A DNA stretch of 64,000 bases from Cupriavidus pampae (GCF_914271485.1 NZ_CAJZAG010000003.1:640318-704317); one strand, 5' to 3'; shown: positions 15,827 through 25,114, numbered from the stretch's first letter. Numbers and translations are program-made. The notes: a model not told the origin generated them from the sequence alone.

Positions 15827-17854
15827 TTAACTATGAACGGGCTGATGGGCCCGCCGCAGCGTGACGACAAACTCGGCACCGCCATCCACATTGCGCGCCA
15901 CCAGCTGCCCACCGAACTCGCGCACGATCGACGACGAAATGGCGAGGCCAAGGCCAAGGCCCTGACCGATTTCCTTGGTCGTGAAGAACGGCTCGAACAG
16001 CCGCGGCAGCGCTTCGGCCGCGATGCCGCCGCCGTTGTCGCGCACCGCTACCGTGACGAGCGGCTCGTCCGTATTCACGATGATGTCGATATGCCCGGCC
16101 ACGCGCGCCGACGCGATCGCATCGAGCGCGTTGCCGACGAGGTTCAGCAGCACCTGCTCGAGCTTGAGTTCATCGGCCCACACGGCAATCTCGCTCGCGA
16201 CATCGTCGGTCTCGGGGGGCTCGCCAAGGCCGTGCACGACGATGGCCGTGCCGGCGGCGCGCGGCGCCGTGATCGCCAGCACGTGATCGATCGCGGCGCG
16301 CACACGCACCGCATTGCGCCGCGGCCGCGCCTTGCCCGCGAACAGCTTGAGCTGGCTCGTGATCTTGCCCATGCGCGCGGTCAGGTCCGCGATCGCGGAA
16401 AGGTTGCCGGTGGCGGCGTCGAGCTGGCCACGTTCGAGCAGCACGCGCGTGTTGTCCGAGAACGTGCGCAGCGCGGCCAGCGGCTGGTTGAGTTCGTGCG
16501 TGATGCCGGCGGCCATCTGCCCAAGCGCCGCCAGCTTGCTCGCCTGCACGAGTTCGTCCTGGGTGGCGCGCAGTTCCTTCTCCGCGCGCGTGCGCTCGAC
16601 CACCTCACCCTCCAGTTGCTCGTTGATCGCCATCAGGTCTGCCGTGCGCGCTTCTACCCGGCGTTCCAGTTCGTCGTAGGCGGCTTCGAGCAACCGCCGG
16701 CTGTATTGCATGTCGCGCGCGCGCTGACGGCGCTGGCGCAGGTTGACGAGCATCAGGCAGATGCACGCGTAAGCGAGCGCCGCGCCGATGGTCGCATTGC
16801 GCGCGGCGGCCAGCACCGGATCGAGCGGCGCCATCACCTGCATGGTCCATCCCGCGGGGCCCACCGCGCGGCTGACTTCGAGGAAGCGGCCATGATCGTC
16901 TTCGAGGTCTTCAAGGCTGGGGCCGGCCGCCGCGCCGGCCGTCTGGGGCGCGGGCGGGTTGGCGCCCACGCGCACCAGCCGCGCGCCGTCGGACAGCGTG
17001 GTGCCGGCGAGCCAGCGCGTGATCGGCGACATCAGCGGCTCCAGCGGCAGCGGCGTGACGTCCTTGTCGTGATACTGGCGCGTGTTGTAGAGCTCGGCCT
17101 GCAGGTCCTGCGGCAGCGGCCGCAACGTGCGGTACTGCCAGGCCGGCACCGAGGACAGGAAGATCACGCCGTGGTCATCGCTGACCATCAGCGGCTCCGC
17201 GCTGCCACCGCCGGCGCGCTGGAACCATTCGAGATTGAGCTTGACCACCGTCACGCCGATGACCTTGCCGTCCGCCTCCACCGGCTGCGCGATGTAGTAG
17301 CCGGGCTCGTCGCTGGTCACGCCGATCGCATAGAAACGGCCGACCTCGCCACGCGACGCGATCTGGAAGTACGGACGGAAACGGTAGTCGGTGCCGACGA
17401 AGCTGCCCGGCTCGCCATGATTGCTGGCGGCCAGCGCGATGCCGTTGGCGCCGATGACATAGGTGGCCGAGGCGCGCGCGCGGCGGTTGACGTCGACGAG
17501 GTAGGCATTGGCCGCGTCGATACGCGCCTGGTCATGCGGATTCCGCAATAGCTCCCGCACGAACGGGTGCAGCGAGACCAGAGAGGGAAGGAATTCGTAG
17601 CGGTCGAGCGTGCTCTCGAGCGTGGCTGCGTAGCGATCCGCGCGTGTGGCGGTCGATTGTTGCAGCCCGGCAATGCCGCGCTGCACCGAGATCAGCCACG
17701 TGAGTGCGCATAGCACGAGTAGCCCGGCCGTCAGCGCGGCCGCGAACGCCCACCAGCGCGACATGGCACCCGACCCATCCGGTGCGTGCGGCGGGTGTGC
17801 ATCGCCGGGGGCGGCGGGGTCGTGGACTGCCAGGAAATCGTCGGAATGGGGCAT
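15827..17854 (-). CDS. dctB: C4-dicarboxylate sensor histidine kinase DctB
   Basis: DctB senses periplasmic succinate, malate or fumarate and phosphorylates DctD. From MPHSDDFLAVHD the product is 675 residues. A membrane segment (WWAFAAALTAGLLVLCALTWLI) precedes a large periplasmic sensor of the PDC/DctB type (TRADRYAATLESTLDRYEFLPSL). A second membrane segment lies near NATIGAALAYACICLMLV, then a coiled coil. The kinase core has the phospho-His in GITHELNQPLAALRTF, N-box NLVGNALDAI, and G boxes VRDNGGGI and GQGLGLGLAIS. The frame is open 90 codons further upstream; MSRWWAF (near 17764) is an alternative start. Confidence 0.92.
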   Translation of the reverse strand: MPHSDDFLAVHDPAAPGDAHPPHAPDGSGAMSRWWAFAAALTAGLLVLCALTWLISVQRGIAGLQQSTATRADRYAATLESTLDRYEFLPSLVSLHPFVRELLRNPHDQARIDAANAYLVDVNRRARASATYVIGANGIALAASNHGEPGSFVGTDYRFRPYFQIASRGEVGRFYAIGVTSDEPGYYIAQPVEADGKVIGVTVVKLNLEWFQRAGGGSAEPLMVSDDHGVIFLSSVPAWQYRTLRPLPQDLQAELYNTRQYHDKDVTPLPLEPLMSPITRWLAGTTLSDGARLVRVGANPPAPQTAGAAAGPSLEDLEDDHGRFLEVSRAVGPAGWTMQVMAPLDPVLAAARNATIGAALAYACICLMLVNLRQRRQRARDMQYSRRLLEAAYDELERRVEARTADLMAINEQLEGEVVERTRAEKELRATQDELVQASKLAALGQMAAGITHELNQPLAALRTFSDNTRVLLERGQLDAATGNLSAIADLTARMGKITSQLKLFAGKARPRRNAVRVRAAIDHVLAITAPRAAGTAIVVHGLGEPPETDDVASEIAVWADELKLEQVLLNLVGNALDAIASARVAGHIDIIVNTDEPLVTVAVRDNGGGIAAEALPRLFEPFFTTKEIGQGLGLGLAISSSIVREFGGQLVARNVDGGAEFVVTLRRAHQPVHS

Positions 17855-17923
17855 CGGCGCGCGCAGGGGATCTGGCGCCGATGATACCCGCTGACGATGA
17901 TCGCCTGCGGGTGCGGGGGAAGC

Positions 17924-17947
17924 GGCGCCGATCGAACGATCGGCGCC
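17924..17947. repeat. Inverted repeat between dctA and dctB
   Basis: An 11-bp perfect stem GGCGCCGATCG / CGATCGGCGCC with an AA centre. A second dyad TGACGTG (17953-17959) / CACGTCA (17990-17996) lies next to it at the dctA stop. Together they could form RNA structure limiting readthrough from dctA into dctB; there is no T-run. Confidence 0.55.
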
Positions 17948-17993
17948 GGAGTTGACGTGCCCCGCGGCAGCACGAGCCGCCGCAGGCGACACG

Positions 17994-19289
17994 TCAGCGG
18001 GCGCCCTGACCGGCGTCGGCGAGCCCGGCCGAGTCATCGTCGCCACGCAACACACGGGCGAGGCGCGGACGGTCGAGCTCGCGCTCCCATGCGGACACCA
18101 CCACCGTTGCCACGCCATTGCCAATGATATTGGTCAGCGCGCGGCACTCGCTCATAAAGCGGTCGATACCGAGAATCAGCACCATGCCGGCCACCGGAAT
18201 GTCCGGCACCACGGCCAGCGTCGCGGCCAGCGTGATAAAGCCCGAACCGGTGACACCGCTTGCGCCCTTGGACGTCAGCATGGCCACCGCGAGGATGGTC
18301 AGCTGTTGCCATAGCGTCAGGTCGATGCCAGTGGCCTGCGCGATGAACACCACCGCCAGCGTCATGTAGATGTTGGTGCCGTCAAGGTTGAACGAATAAC
18401 CGGTCGGCACCACTAGGCCCACCACCGGCTTGGAGCAGCCGAGGCGTTCCATCTTCTCCATCAGGTGCGGCAGCGCGGCTTCCGACGAGCTGGTACCGAG
18501 CACGATCAGCAGTTCTTCCTTGATATACGCGACGAAGCGGATGATCGAGAAGCCCGTGAAACGCGCGATGGTACCGAGCACCACCAGCACGAACACGACG
18601 GCCGTGAAGTAGAACGTGCCGATCAGCTTGAGCAGCGGAATCAGCGAGCCCAGACCGTACTTGCCGATGGTGAAGGCCATCGCGCCGAACGCGCCGATCG
18701 GCGCGACCTTGGTGATGACGTGCACGATGTGGAAGAACACCTTCGAGACTTGATCCACCATGTCGTGGATCACCTTCGCGCGGTCGCCGACGACGCCGAG
18801 CGCCGAGCCGAAGAACAGCGAAACCAGCAGGATCTGCAGGATGTCGCCATTGGCAAACGCGCTGAAGATCGTGTCCGGGATGATGTGCATCAGGAATTCG
18901 ACGCTGCTCTGGCCATGGGCCTTCGACACGTATTGCGAGATCGCCTTGGTGTCGAGCGTGGCGGGGTCGATGTTGAAACCGACGCCGGGCTTGAGCAGAT
19001 GCGCGGCGCACAGGCCGATCAACAGCGCAAACGTCGACACGATTTCAAAGTACAGCAGTGCCTTGCCACCTACGCGGCCCACCTTCTTCATATCGCGCAT
19101 GCCGGCAATGCCGGAAACGACGGTACAGAAGATGATCGGACCGATGATCATCTTGATGAGCTTGATGAAGGCATCGCCGAGTGGCTTCATCTCGACCGCA
19201 GTGTTGGGCCAGAAATGGCCCAGCACGATGCCGACGATGATGGCGAAGATCACCTGCGCATACAGGATCTTGTAAAAGGGTTTCCTCAT
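17994..19289 (-). CDS. dctA: C4-dicarboxylate:cation symporter DctA
   Basis: DctA imports succinate, fumarate and malate across the inner membrane. The 431-residue product starts [20 protein letters not shown], the usual DctA N-terminus. The re-entrant loop [18 protein letters not shown] and the substrate/cation region [23 protein letters not shown] are present, as is the C-terminal [15 protein letters not shown] motif. The C-terminus ends in a hydrophilic Asp/Gly-rich tail. It is the first gene of dctA-dctB-dctD and is preceded by a sigma-54 promoter, fitting activation by DctD. Confidence 0.95.
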   Translation of the reverse strand: MRKPFYKILYAQVIFAIIVGIVLGHFWPNTAVEMKPLGDAFIKLIKMIIGPIIFCTVVSGIAGMRDMKKVGRVGGKALLYFEIVSTFALLIGLCAAHLLKPGVGFNIDPATLDTKAISQYVSKAHGQSSVEFLMHIIPDTIFSAFANGDILQILLVSLFFGSALGVVGDRAKVIHDMVDQVSKVFFHIVHVITKVAPIGAFGAMAFTIGKYGLGSLIPLLKLIGTFYFTAVVFVLVVLGTIARFTGFSIIRFVAYIKEELLIVLGTSSSEAALPHLMEKMERLGCSKPVVGLVVPTGYSFNLDGTNIYMTLAVVFIAQATGIDLTLWQQLTILAVAMLTSKGASGVTGSGFITLAATLAVVPDIPVAGMVLILGIDRFMSECRALTNIIGNGVATVVVSAWERELDRPRLARVLRGDDDSAGLADAGQGAR

Positions 19290-19385
19290 GATGTCGTCCT
19301 CGGTATTTGACCGTGACGGATGCCGCGACCCGGCAACCGATTTTCCGCACGTCTCGGAATTGCGACGCGTCTGGTTGTAACTGTT

Positions 19386-19401
19386 TGCAACCCGCATGCC
19401 A
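19386..19401 (-). promoter_or_regulatory. Sigma-54 promoter of dctA
   Basis: On the minus strand TGGCAT-GCGGG-TTGCA, one base off the TGGCAC-N5-TTGCA consensus, about 97 bp upstream of dctA. Confidence 0.85.
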
Positions 19402-19471
19402 GTGCATACATCGATCGCAACGCATTGATTGAAAAGCATTTTTTTCTGGGGGTGCGCGCCAAGGCTCCGAC

Positions 19472-19510
19472 TTTCCGGAATTCCGGAAACGGCCGGTCCG
19501 GAGATCCGGA
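19472..19510 (-). promoter_or_regulatory. Probable DctD enhancer: paired TCCGGA palindromes
   Basis: A perfect 18-bp palindrome TTTCCGGAATTCCGGAAA (19472-19489) is followed by TCCGGAGATCCGGA (19497-19510). They lie 70-110 bp upstream of the dctA -24 element, the distance expected for activator sites. A third, looser copy CGGATTCCGGAAATCCGG sits at 19598-19615. Confidence 0.7.
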
Positions 19511-19690
19511 AGAAATAGAGATTTAAAAAGCACTTTTCGCACTGAGGAAAGCGTTGACGGCGTCACGTGAGGGCTTCTGACAGGCCAGCGAACGCATCGG
19601 ATTCCGGAAATCCGGGCAGCCGTTTCGGGCAGTAGCGCGTGTGCGTGCACGTATAATTGCGAGCTTCCCCGGACGTCCCCCCGCCGACGC

Positions 19691-20008
19691 ATGAGCAGCC
19701 ACTTCCAACACCACGTATTTTTCTGCCTGAACCAGCGCGAGAACGGCAAGGCATGCTGCGCCGACCACAACGCCAAAGAGATGCAGCAGTACGCCAAGAA
19801 GCGTTGCAAGGAGCTTGGCATCTCGGGCGAAGGGCGCGTGCGGATCAACCAGGCCGGGTGTCTCGACCGATGTGAACTCGGCCCGGTACTCGTGGTCTAC
19901 CCCGAGGCCGTCTGGTACACCTTCGTCGACGAGCAGGACATCGACGAGATTATCGAGAGCCATCTGGTGAACGGTAAGCCGGTCGAGCGTTTGATGGTCG
20001 ATCGCTAA
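19691..20008 (+). CDS. Thioredoxin-like [2Fe-2S] ferredoxin
   Basis: This 105-residue cytoplasmic protein starts MSSHFQHHVFFCLNQRENG. It has cysteines in FFCLNQRENGKACC and in NQAGCLDRCELGPVLVVYP, the pattern of thioredoxin-fold 2Fe-2S ferredoxins (the Shethna/NuoE-like group). No redox partner is adjacent. It is 73 bp before an alpha/beta hydrolase gene on the same strand, a pairing I believe is common in Burkholderiales. The role is electron transfer by family; the specific pathway is unknown. Confidence 0.88.
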   Translation: MSSHFQHHVFFCLNQRENGKACCADHNAKEMQQYAKKRCKELGISGEGRVRINQAGCLDRCELGPVLVVYPEAVWYTFVDEQDIDEIIESHLVNGKPVERLMVDR

Positions 20009-20080
20009 GGTCGTTGTTGAGATCGATCAGTCAGCTTCACCCGCACTGCCACCCTTCCTGTCGTACTCCTGCCCGATAAC

Positions 20081-20734
20081 ATGAACGCGCACACCGAGGT
20101 TCTCTCCATCGCCGGCCCCGTCGGCGCCATCGATATTTCGGTCGATCGTCCGCAGAACGCTCCCGTGCGCGGTCTCGCGCTGGTGGCGCATCCCCATCCG
20201 CTGTTCGCCGGCACCAAGGACAACAAGGTGGCGCAGACGCTGGCGCGCACGTTCGTGGCGCTGGGCTATGCCACCGTGCGGCCGAACTTCCGCGGCGTGG
20301 GCGGCACCGAGGGCGAGCATGACAAGGGCATCGGCGAGCAGGACGACCAGTTGGCGGTGATCGACTGGATGCGCCAGCAGACCGCATGGTCGCCCGATGC
20401 CGCCACGCTGCCGCTCGCGCTCGGTGGCTTCTCGTTCGGCAGTTTCGTGACCACACATGTGGCGCGCCGGCTCGCCGAAGCGGGTACGCCCGCGCAACGC
20501 CTGGTACTGGTCGGCACCGCCACCAGCCGCTGGGAAGTCTGCGACGTGCCGGCCGATACCATCGTGATTCACGGCGAGCTCGATGACACCGTGGCGCTTG
20601 CGAGCGTGTTCGACTGGGCACGCCCGCAGGAACTGCCCGTGATCGTGATTCCGGGCGCCGACCACTTCTTCCATCGCAAGCTGCACCTCATTAAGCAGCT
20701 TGTTGTAAACGCCTGGGCGACCACGTCGGCCTGA
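20081..20734 (+). CDS. Alpha/beta hydrolase of the YfbB/CocE-like small type
   Basis: The 217-residue protein has the alpha/beta hydrolase fold. It shows an early GLALVAHPHPLFAGTKDNKVAQTLA stretch, the VRPNFRGVGGTEG oxyanion region and the nucleophile elbow GGFSFGSFVT (Ser in GFSFGS). The acid-containing IHGELDD and the catalytic His in IPGADHFFHRKL follow. The HPHPxxxGTxxNKVVxxLA motif marks a family of small putative hydrolases with no established substrate. It is likely cotranscribed with the ferredoxin gene and precedes dac by 35 bp. Confidence 0.88.
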   Translation: MNAHTEVLSIAGPVGAIDISVDRPQNAPVRGLALVAHPHPLFAGTKDNKVAQTLARTFVALGYATVRPNFRGVGGTEGEHDKGIGEQDDQLAVIDWMRQQTAWSPDAATLPLALGGFSFGSFVTTHVARRLAEAGTPAQRLVLVGTATSRWEVCDVPADTIVIHGELDDTVALASVFDWARPQELPVIVIPGADHFFHRKLHLIKQLVVNAWATTSA

Positions 20735-20769
20735 CGTCCAAACTTTTTCGAATCTTAGGTAACTGAACA

Positions 20770-21960
20770 ATGATGAACAGAGCCATGCCGCACCTCGCGC
20801 CTCTTGCCTCCATCGCGCTTGCCGCCACGCTGGCCGCCGCTCCGATGGCCGTGCTCGCGCAGGGCGTGCCGATGCCGCAGGTGGCCGCCAAGTCCTGGAT
20901 GCTCTATGACGTGACCAGCGGCCAGGCGCTTGCCTCGCAGAACGCCGACCAGCGCGTCGAGCCCGCGTCCCTGACGAAGCTGATGACCGCGTACCTGGCC
21001 TTTGCCGCGCTCAAGGAAAAACGCCTGACGCTCGAGCAGACCGTGGTGCCGACCTCGCTCGTGCTCAAGGTGAAGAGCGACGAGTCGCGCATGTTCATCG
21101 AGCCGAACAAGCCCGTGAGCGTGCAGGACCTGCTGCTAGGCCTGATCGTGCAGTCGGGCAACGACGCCGCGCTGGCACTGGCCGAAGCCGTGGGTGGCTC
21201 GGAAGAAGGCTTCGTCAAGATGATGAACGACGAGGCGGGGCGCATGGGCCTCAAGGGCACGCACTTCACGAACACCGACGGTATTCCCGACCCGAATCAC
21301 TACACCACCGCGATGGATCTGGCCACGCTGACCACGCGGCTGATCAACGACTTCCCCGAGTACTACCCGATGTACTCGCAGAAGGAGTTCACCTATAACA
21401 AGATCAGGCAGCCGAACCGCAATCGCCTGCTGTACATCGACCCGACCGTCGATGGCGTGAAGACCGGCCACACCAAGTCCGCCGGCTACTGCCTGGTCTC
21501 CTCGGCCAAGCGCCCGCTTGCCAACGTGCCGAACGGCTCGCGCCGCCTGGTGTCGATCGTGATCGGCACGGTGAGCGAACAGACGCGTACCGCGGAAAGC
21601 CTGAAGATCCTGAACTACGGCTTCCAGTTCTTCGACACGCTGCGCCTGTACGACAAGGGCCAGGTACTGGCAACGCCGGACATCTACAAGGGCAAGGCTG
21701 GCACCATCAAGATCGGCGTGTCCAGCGAGACGTTCGTGACCGTGCCCAAGGGTACCGGCGGCCGCCTCAAGCCCGTGCTCGAGCGCCAGGAGCTGCTGAT
21801 CGCGCCGATCTCGGCGGGCCAGCAGGTGGGTACCGTCAAGCTGATGGACGGCACCACGAAGGTCGGCGAGTTCCCGGTGGTCGCGCTCGAGGAAGTGCCC
21901 GAGGCTGGCTTCTTCGGCCGTCTGTGGGACACCATCCGCCTGTGGTTCAAGCGCAAGTAA
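20770..21960 (+). CDS. dacA: D-alanyl-D-alanine carboxypeptidase (PBP5/6 type)
   Basis: It removes the terminal D-Ala from peptidoglycan pentapeptides in the periplasm. The 396-residue product has a signal peptide (cleavage near VLAQG) and the three penicillin-binding motifs: SxxK in EPASLTKLM, SGN in VQSGNDAALA and KTG in DGVKTGHTKSAG. The C-terminal PBP5_C domain ends in an amphipathic anchor (GRLWDTIRLWFKRK) for the inner membrane. Assignment to dacA rather than dacC is by overall similarity. It is followed within 31 bp by ybeD, a common pairing. Confidence 0.93.
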   Translation: MMNRAMPHLAPLASIALAATLAAAPMAVLAQGVPMPQVAAKSWMLYDVTSGQALASQNADQRVEPASLTKLMTAYLAFAALKEKRLTLEQTVVPTSLVLKVKSDESRMFIEPNKPVSVQDLLLGLIVQSGNDAALALAEAVGGSEEGFVKMMNDEAGRMGLKGTHFTNTDGIPDPNHYTTAMDLATLTTRLINDFPEYYPMYSQKEFTYNKIRQPNRNRLLYIDPTVDGVKTGHTKSAGYCLVSSAKRPLANVPNGSRRLVSIVIGTVSEQTRTAESLKILNYGFQFFDTLRLYDKGQVLATPDIYKGKAGTIKIGVSSETFVTVPKGTGGRLKPVLERQELLIAPISAGQQVGTVKLMDGTTKVGEFPVVALEEVPEAGFFGRLWDTIRLWFKRK

Positions 21961-21991
21961 TGACGCAACCGAGCTCCTGAGGATTAAAAGC

Positions 21992-22315
21992 ATGAGTACC
22001 GATTCCAACGATCAAGACAACGACCGTAAGGACGATCCGACCGAGGGCGTCTCGCCACGCGAGTCGCTGATCGAATACCCGAGCGATTTTCCGATCAAGG
22101 TCATGGGCGCGATGCAGGATGGTTTCGCCGAAACCATCGTGGAAGTCGTGCGAGGCTTCGATCCCGAATTTGACGCCGGCAAGATGGAAATGCGTCCGTC
22201 GCGCAACGGCAACTACCTGGGCCTGACGGTGACGGTACGGGCGACGAGCCGCGAACAGCTCGACAACCTGTACCGCGCGCTGAGCTCGCACCCGATGGTC
22301 AAGGTGGTGATGTAA
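21992..22315 (+). CDS. ybeD: DUF493 family protein YbeD
   Basis: A 107-residue cytoplasmic protein with an acidic N-terminal tail (residues 1-25) and the DUF493 core LIEYPSDFPIKVMGAMQDGF, ending SHPMVKVVM. The family has a ferredoxin-like fold resembling ACT-type regulatory domains and usually sits between dacA and lipB. Here the next gene is rlmI, whose GTG start follows the stop codon directly, so the local order differs from E. coli. Function is not established. Confidence 0.9.
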   Translation: MSTDSNDQDNDRKDDPTEGVSPRESLIEYPSDFPIKVMGAMQDGFAETIVEVVRGFDPEFDAGKMEMRPSRNGNYLGLTVTVRATSREQLDNLYRALSSHPMVKVVM

Positions 22316-23509
22316 GTGAATGTGATCACGCTCAAGCCGGGCAAGGAGAAGTCCCTGCTCCGGCGCCATCCGTGGGTCTATGCCACGGGTATTGCCACCA
22401 CCACCGGTCGTTGCGAGCCGGGCGCCACCGTGACGGTGCGCGCCGCCGACGGACGCTTTCTGGCGCGCGGGGCCTATAGCCCCGAGTCGCAGATCCGCGT
22501 ACGGGTATGGACCTTCGACGAGGACGAGCCCGTCGATCACGCGCTGATCAAACGGCGCGTGGCCAGCGCGCTTGCGCATCGCAAGCAATGGGTACACGAC
22601 ACCAGCGCCGTGCGGATCGTGTTCGGCGAATCGGACCGCTTGCCGGGCCTGATCGTCGATTACTACGGCACGGGCGAGCGTGGCCAGCTGGTGTGCCAGT
22701 TCAACTCCGCCGGTGTGGAGCAGTGGAAGAGCGCGATCGTGCAGGCGCTGGTCAAGGAGACCGGCTGCCCCAACGTGTACGAGCGTTCCGACGCGGCCGT
22801 GCGCGAGCGCGAAGGGCTGCCGTTGGTGACCGGCGTGCTCGCCGGCGCCGAGCCCGATCCCGAGCTGTCGGTGACCGAGCACGGGGTGCGCTACTACGTG
22901 GACGTGCGCAACGGCCACAAGACCGGCTTCTACGTCGACCAGCGCGACAACCGCAAGCTGGTCGGCGATCTCGCGCAGGGTCGCGAAGTGCTGAACTGCT
23001 TCTGCTACACGGGCGGCTTCTCGCTGGCCGCGTTGCGTGGCGGTGCGACGGCCGTAACGTCGATCGACTCGTCGGGTGAGGCGCTCAAGATCGCCGCCAA
23101 CAACGTCACGCTGAACGGCTTCGACGCGGAACGTGCCACGTGGCTCGATGCCGACGTGTTCAAGACGCTGCGGCAGTTCCGCGCCGAGGGCCGCCAGTTC
23201 GACCTGATCGTGCTCGATCCGCCGAAGTTCGCGCCGTCCGCGCAGCATATCGAGCGGGCCGCGCGCGCGTACAAGGAGATCAACCTGGTCGGCATGCAAT
23301 TGCTGCGGCCGGGCGGGCTGCTGTTCACGTATTCGTGCTCGGGTGCGATCAGCATGGAACTGTTCCAGAAGATCGTGGCGGGCGCCGCCACCGATGCGCG
23401 CGCGGATGCCCGCATCCTGCGCCGCCTGTCGGCCGGCACCGATCATCCGATGTCCGCGGCCTTCCCGGAAGGCGAATATCTAAAGGGCCTGCTTCTCGAA
23501 AAGATCTGA
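22316..23509 (+). CDS. rlmI: 23S rRNA m5C1962 methyltransferase RlmI-like
   Basis: A SAM-dependent methyltransferase of the RlmI/YccW family. The 397-residue protein has an N-terminal PUA domain (LKPGKEKSLLRRHPWVYATGI and GRFLARGAYSP), an EEHD-like middle domain, and a Rossmann methyltransferase domain. SAM motif I is VLNCFCYTGGFSLAALRGGA, and the catalytic region is LDPPKFAPS with the later Cys in TYSCSGAI. It begins with GTG abutting the ybeD stop. A strong terminator follows. Confidence 0.92.
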   Translation: MNVITLKPGKEKSLLRRHPWVYATGIATTTGRCEPGATVTVRAADGRFLARGAYSPESQIRVRVWTFDEDEPVDHALIKRRVASALAHRKQWVHDTSAVRIVFGESDRLPGLIVDYYGTGERGQLVCQFNSAGVEQWKSAIVQALVKETGCPNVYERSDAAVREREGLPLVTGVLAGAEPDPELSVTEHGVRYYVDVRNGHKTGFYVDQRDNRKLVGDLAQGREVLNCFCYTGGFSLAALRGGATAVTSIDSSGEALKIAANNVTLNGFDAERATWLDADVFKTLRQFRAEGRQFDLIVLDPPKFAPSAQHIERAARAYKEINLVGMQLLRPGGLLFTYSCSGAISMELFQKIVAGAATDARADARILRRLSAGTDHPMSAAFPEGEYLKGLLLEKI

Positions 23510-23613
23510 AGCTGACTGTCTTGGGACGGTAACAATGGCCACCTATCATTGGCTTCGCGGTGGAAGCATTGGCAGGTGCCCCACCGCCTCTTCTTATCAG
23601 TCTTCGTGGTAAT

Positions 23614-23647
23614 TGCCCCGCAGGTAAGACCTGCGGGGCATTTTTTT
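23614..23647 (+). terminator. Rho-independent terminator after rlmI
   Basis: Twelve-bp perfect stem TGCCCCGCAGGT / ACCTGCGGGGCA with loop AAG, followed by eight T. Confidence 0.93.
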
Positions 23648-23695
23648 GCCTGAAACTAGACGACTGCCACTAGCGATAGCCGCCACGAAACTCCC

Positions 23696-23726
23696 TATAA
23701 TCGACCGATCGTCGAACGATCGTTCG
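23696..23726 (+). promoter_or_regulatory. Promoter -10 and palindromic operator of the flavin oxidoreductase
   Basis: Consensus TATAAT (23696-23701) is followed by a half-matching CGACCGATCGTCG and a perfect 14-bp palindrome CGAACGATCGTTCG (23713-23726). The GATCG cores are 11 bp apart, and they lie where a TetR-type repressor would block transcription. No regulator gene is adjacent. Confidence 0.6.
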
Positions 23727-23742
23727 CAAAAAAGGAGACCTC

Positions 23743-24720
23743 ATGCCCGCCGCCAAGCACCTGCCACCGGTTCTGCAAGATCTGGCCCTGCCTGTCATTG
23801 CCTCACCGATGTTTATCGTGAGCTATCCCGAGCTCGTGCTGGCGCAGTGCAAGGCCGGGATCGTCGGTTCGTTTCCGGCGCTCAATGCGCGGCCCGCGGA
23901 GCTGCTCGACGAATGGCTGACGATGATGCAGGAGGAACTGGCCGCGCATGTGGCGGCGAACCCTGGCGCGCGCGTGGGCCCGATCGCGGTGAACCAGATC
24001 GTGCACGCTTCCAATGCGCGGCTGGAGCATGACATCAAGGTGTGCGTCGAACACAAGGTGCCGATCTTCATCACGTCGCTGCGCGCGCCGCCCAAGGAGA
24101 TGATCGATGCCGTGCACAGCTATGGCGGCATCGTGCTGCACGACGTGATCAACCTGCGCCATGCGGAGAAGGCGATCGAGGCCGGCGTCGATGGCCTGAT
24201 CCTCGTCGCGGCCGGTGCGGGGGGCCATGCGGGCATGATGTCGCCGTTCGCGCTCGTGGGCGAAGTGCGTCGCATCTTCGATGGCCCGATCGCGCTGTCG
24301 GGCTCGATCGCCACTGGCGATGCCGTGCTGGCGGCCCAGGCGATGGGCGCCGACTTCGCGTACGTCGGCACGCGCTTTATCGCATCGCAGGAAGCGCATG
24401 CAAGCCCCGAATACAAGCATTCGATCACGCATTCGGCCGCGGCGGATATCATCTACACCAACCTGTTCACGGGCGTGCATGGCAACTACATCCGCGAGAG
24501 CATCCTCAATTCGGGGCTCGATCCGGAAAACCTGCCGGTCGCGGACAAGTCCAAGATGGATTTCTCGAGCGGTAGCTCCAAGACCAAGGCTTGGAAGGAC
24601 ATCTGGGGCGCAGGCCAGGGCGTGGGACAGATCCACGATATTCCAACCGCGGGCGAGATCGTCGCGCGCATGAAGACCGAATACGATGCCGCAAGAGCCC
24701 GGCTCGCACTCTCGCTATAG
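23743..24720 (+). CDS. Nitronate monooxygenase family FMN-dependent oxidoreductase
   Basis: This 325-residue TIM-barrel flavoenzyme resembles 2-nitropropane dioxygenase/nitronate monooxygenase. Features include LALPVIASPMFIVSYPELVLAQ at the N-terminus, the FMN phosphate loop GLILVAAGAGGHAGMMSPF and the glycine-rich IALSGSIATGDAVLAAQAMGADFAYVGTRFIAS. The family oxidises nitronates or acts as an NAD(P)H-dependent enoyl reductase; the native substrate is uncertain. It has its own operator-bearing promoter and overlaps the YbaN-like gene by 35 bp. Confidence 0.9.
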   Translation: MPAAKHLPPVLQDLALPVIASPMFIVSYPELVLAQCKAGIVGSFPALNARPAELLDEWLTMMQEELAAHVAANPGARVGPIAVNQIVHASNARLEHDIKVCVEHKVPIFITSLRAPPKEMIDAVHSYGGIVLHDVINLRHAEKAIEAGVDGLILVAAGAGGHAGMMSPFALVGEVRRIFDGPIALSGSIATGDAVLAAQAMGADFAYVGTRFIASQEAHASPEYKHSITHSAAADIIYTNLFTGVHGNYIRESILNSGLDPENLPVADKSKMDFSSGSSKTKAWKDIWGAGQGVGQIHDIPTAGEIVARMKTEYDAARARLALSL

Positions 24721-25114
24721 TCGTCCCGTCAGGGCGCTCTGGGTCACCCTGGGCGTCATCAGCCTGGTGCTCGGCATCATCGGCATCTTCCTGCCGCTGC
24801 TGCCGACCACGCCGTTCGTGCTGCTGGCCGCCGCGTGTTTCGCGCGCGGCTCGGCGCGCTTTCATACCTGGCTCGTTTCGCATCCGCGCTTCGGGCCCAC
24901 CATCCTCGACTGGCAGAAGCATCGCGCGATTCCCTGGCGTGCCAAGGTGTTCGCGCTGTCGACAATGTGGGTGTCGATGGGGACCACCGCGTGGTTCCTG
25001 CGCGCGCGCCCTTATGCTTCCCTCACGCTGATCGGCATCGCGCTCGCGGTGAGCATCTGGATGCTGCGGCTGCCGACGCGCGCGCCGGCAAGCCGATCCT
25101 CGTCTCAGTCGTAA
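24686..25114 (+). CDS. DUF454 (YbaN-like) inner-membrane protein
   Basis: The 142-residue product has three hydrophobic segments (VTLGVISLVLGIIGIFLPLLPTTPFVLLAAACFA, VFALSTMWVSMGTTAWFL and SLTLIGIALAVSIWML). The DUF454 motif GIFLPLLPTTPF(V/L)LLAAxCFARGS is present. Function is unknown. Its start lies 35 bp inside the upstream flavin oxidoreductase gene, pointing to coupled translation. Its end overlaps, tail to tail, the ligase gene on the opposite strand by 10 bp. Confidence 0.88.
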   Translation: MPQEPGSHSRYSRPVRALWVTLGVISLVLGIIGIFLPLLPTTPFVLLAAACFARGSARFHTWLVSHPRFGPTILDWQKHRAIPWRAKVFALSTMWVSMGTTAWFLRARPYASLTLIGIALAVSIWMLRLPTRAPASRSSSQS

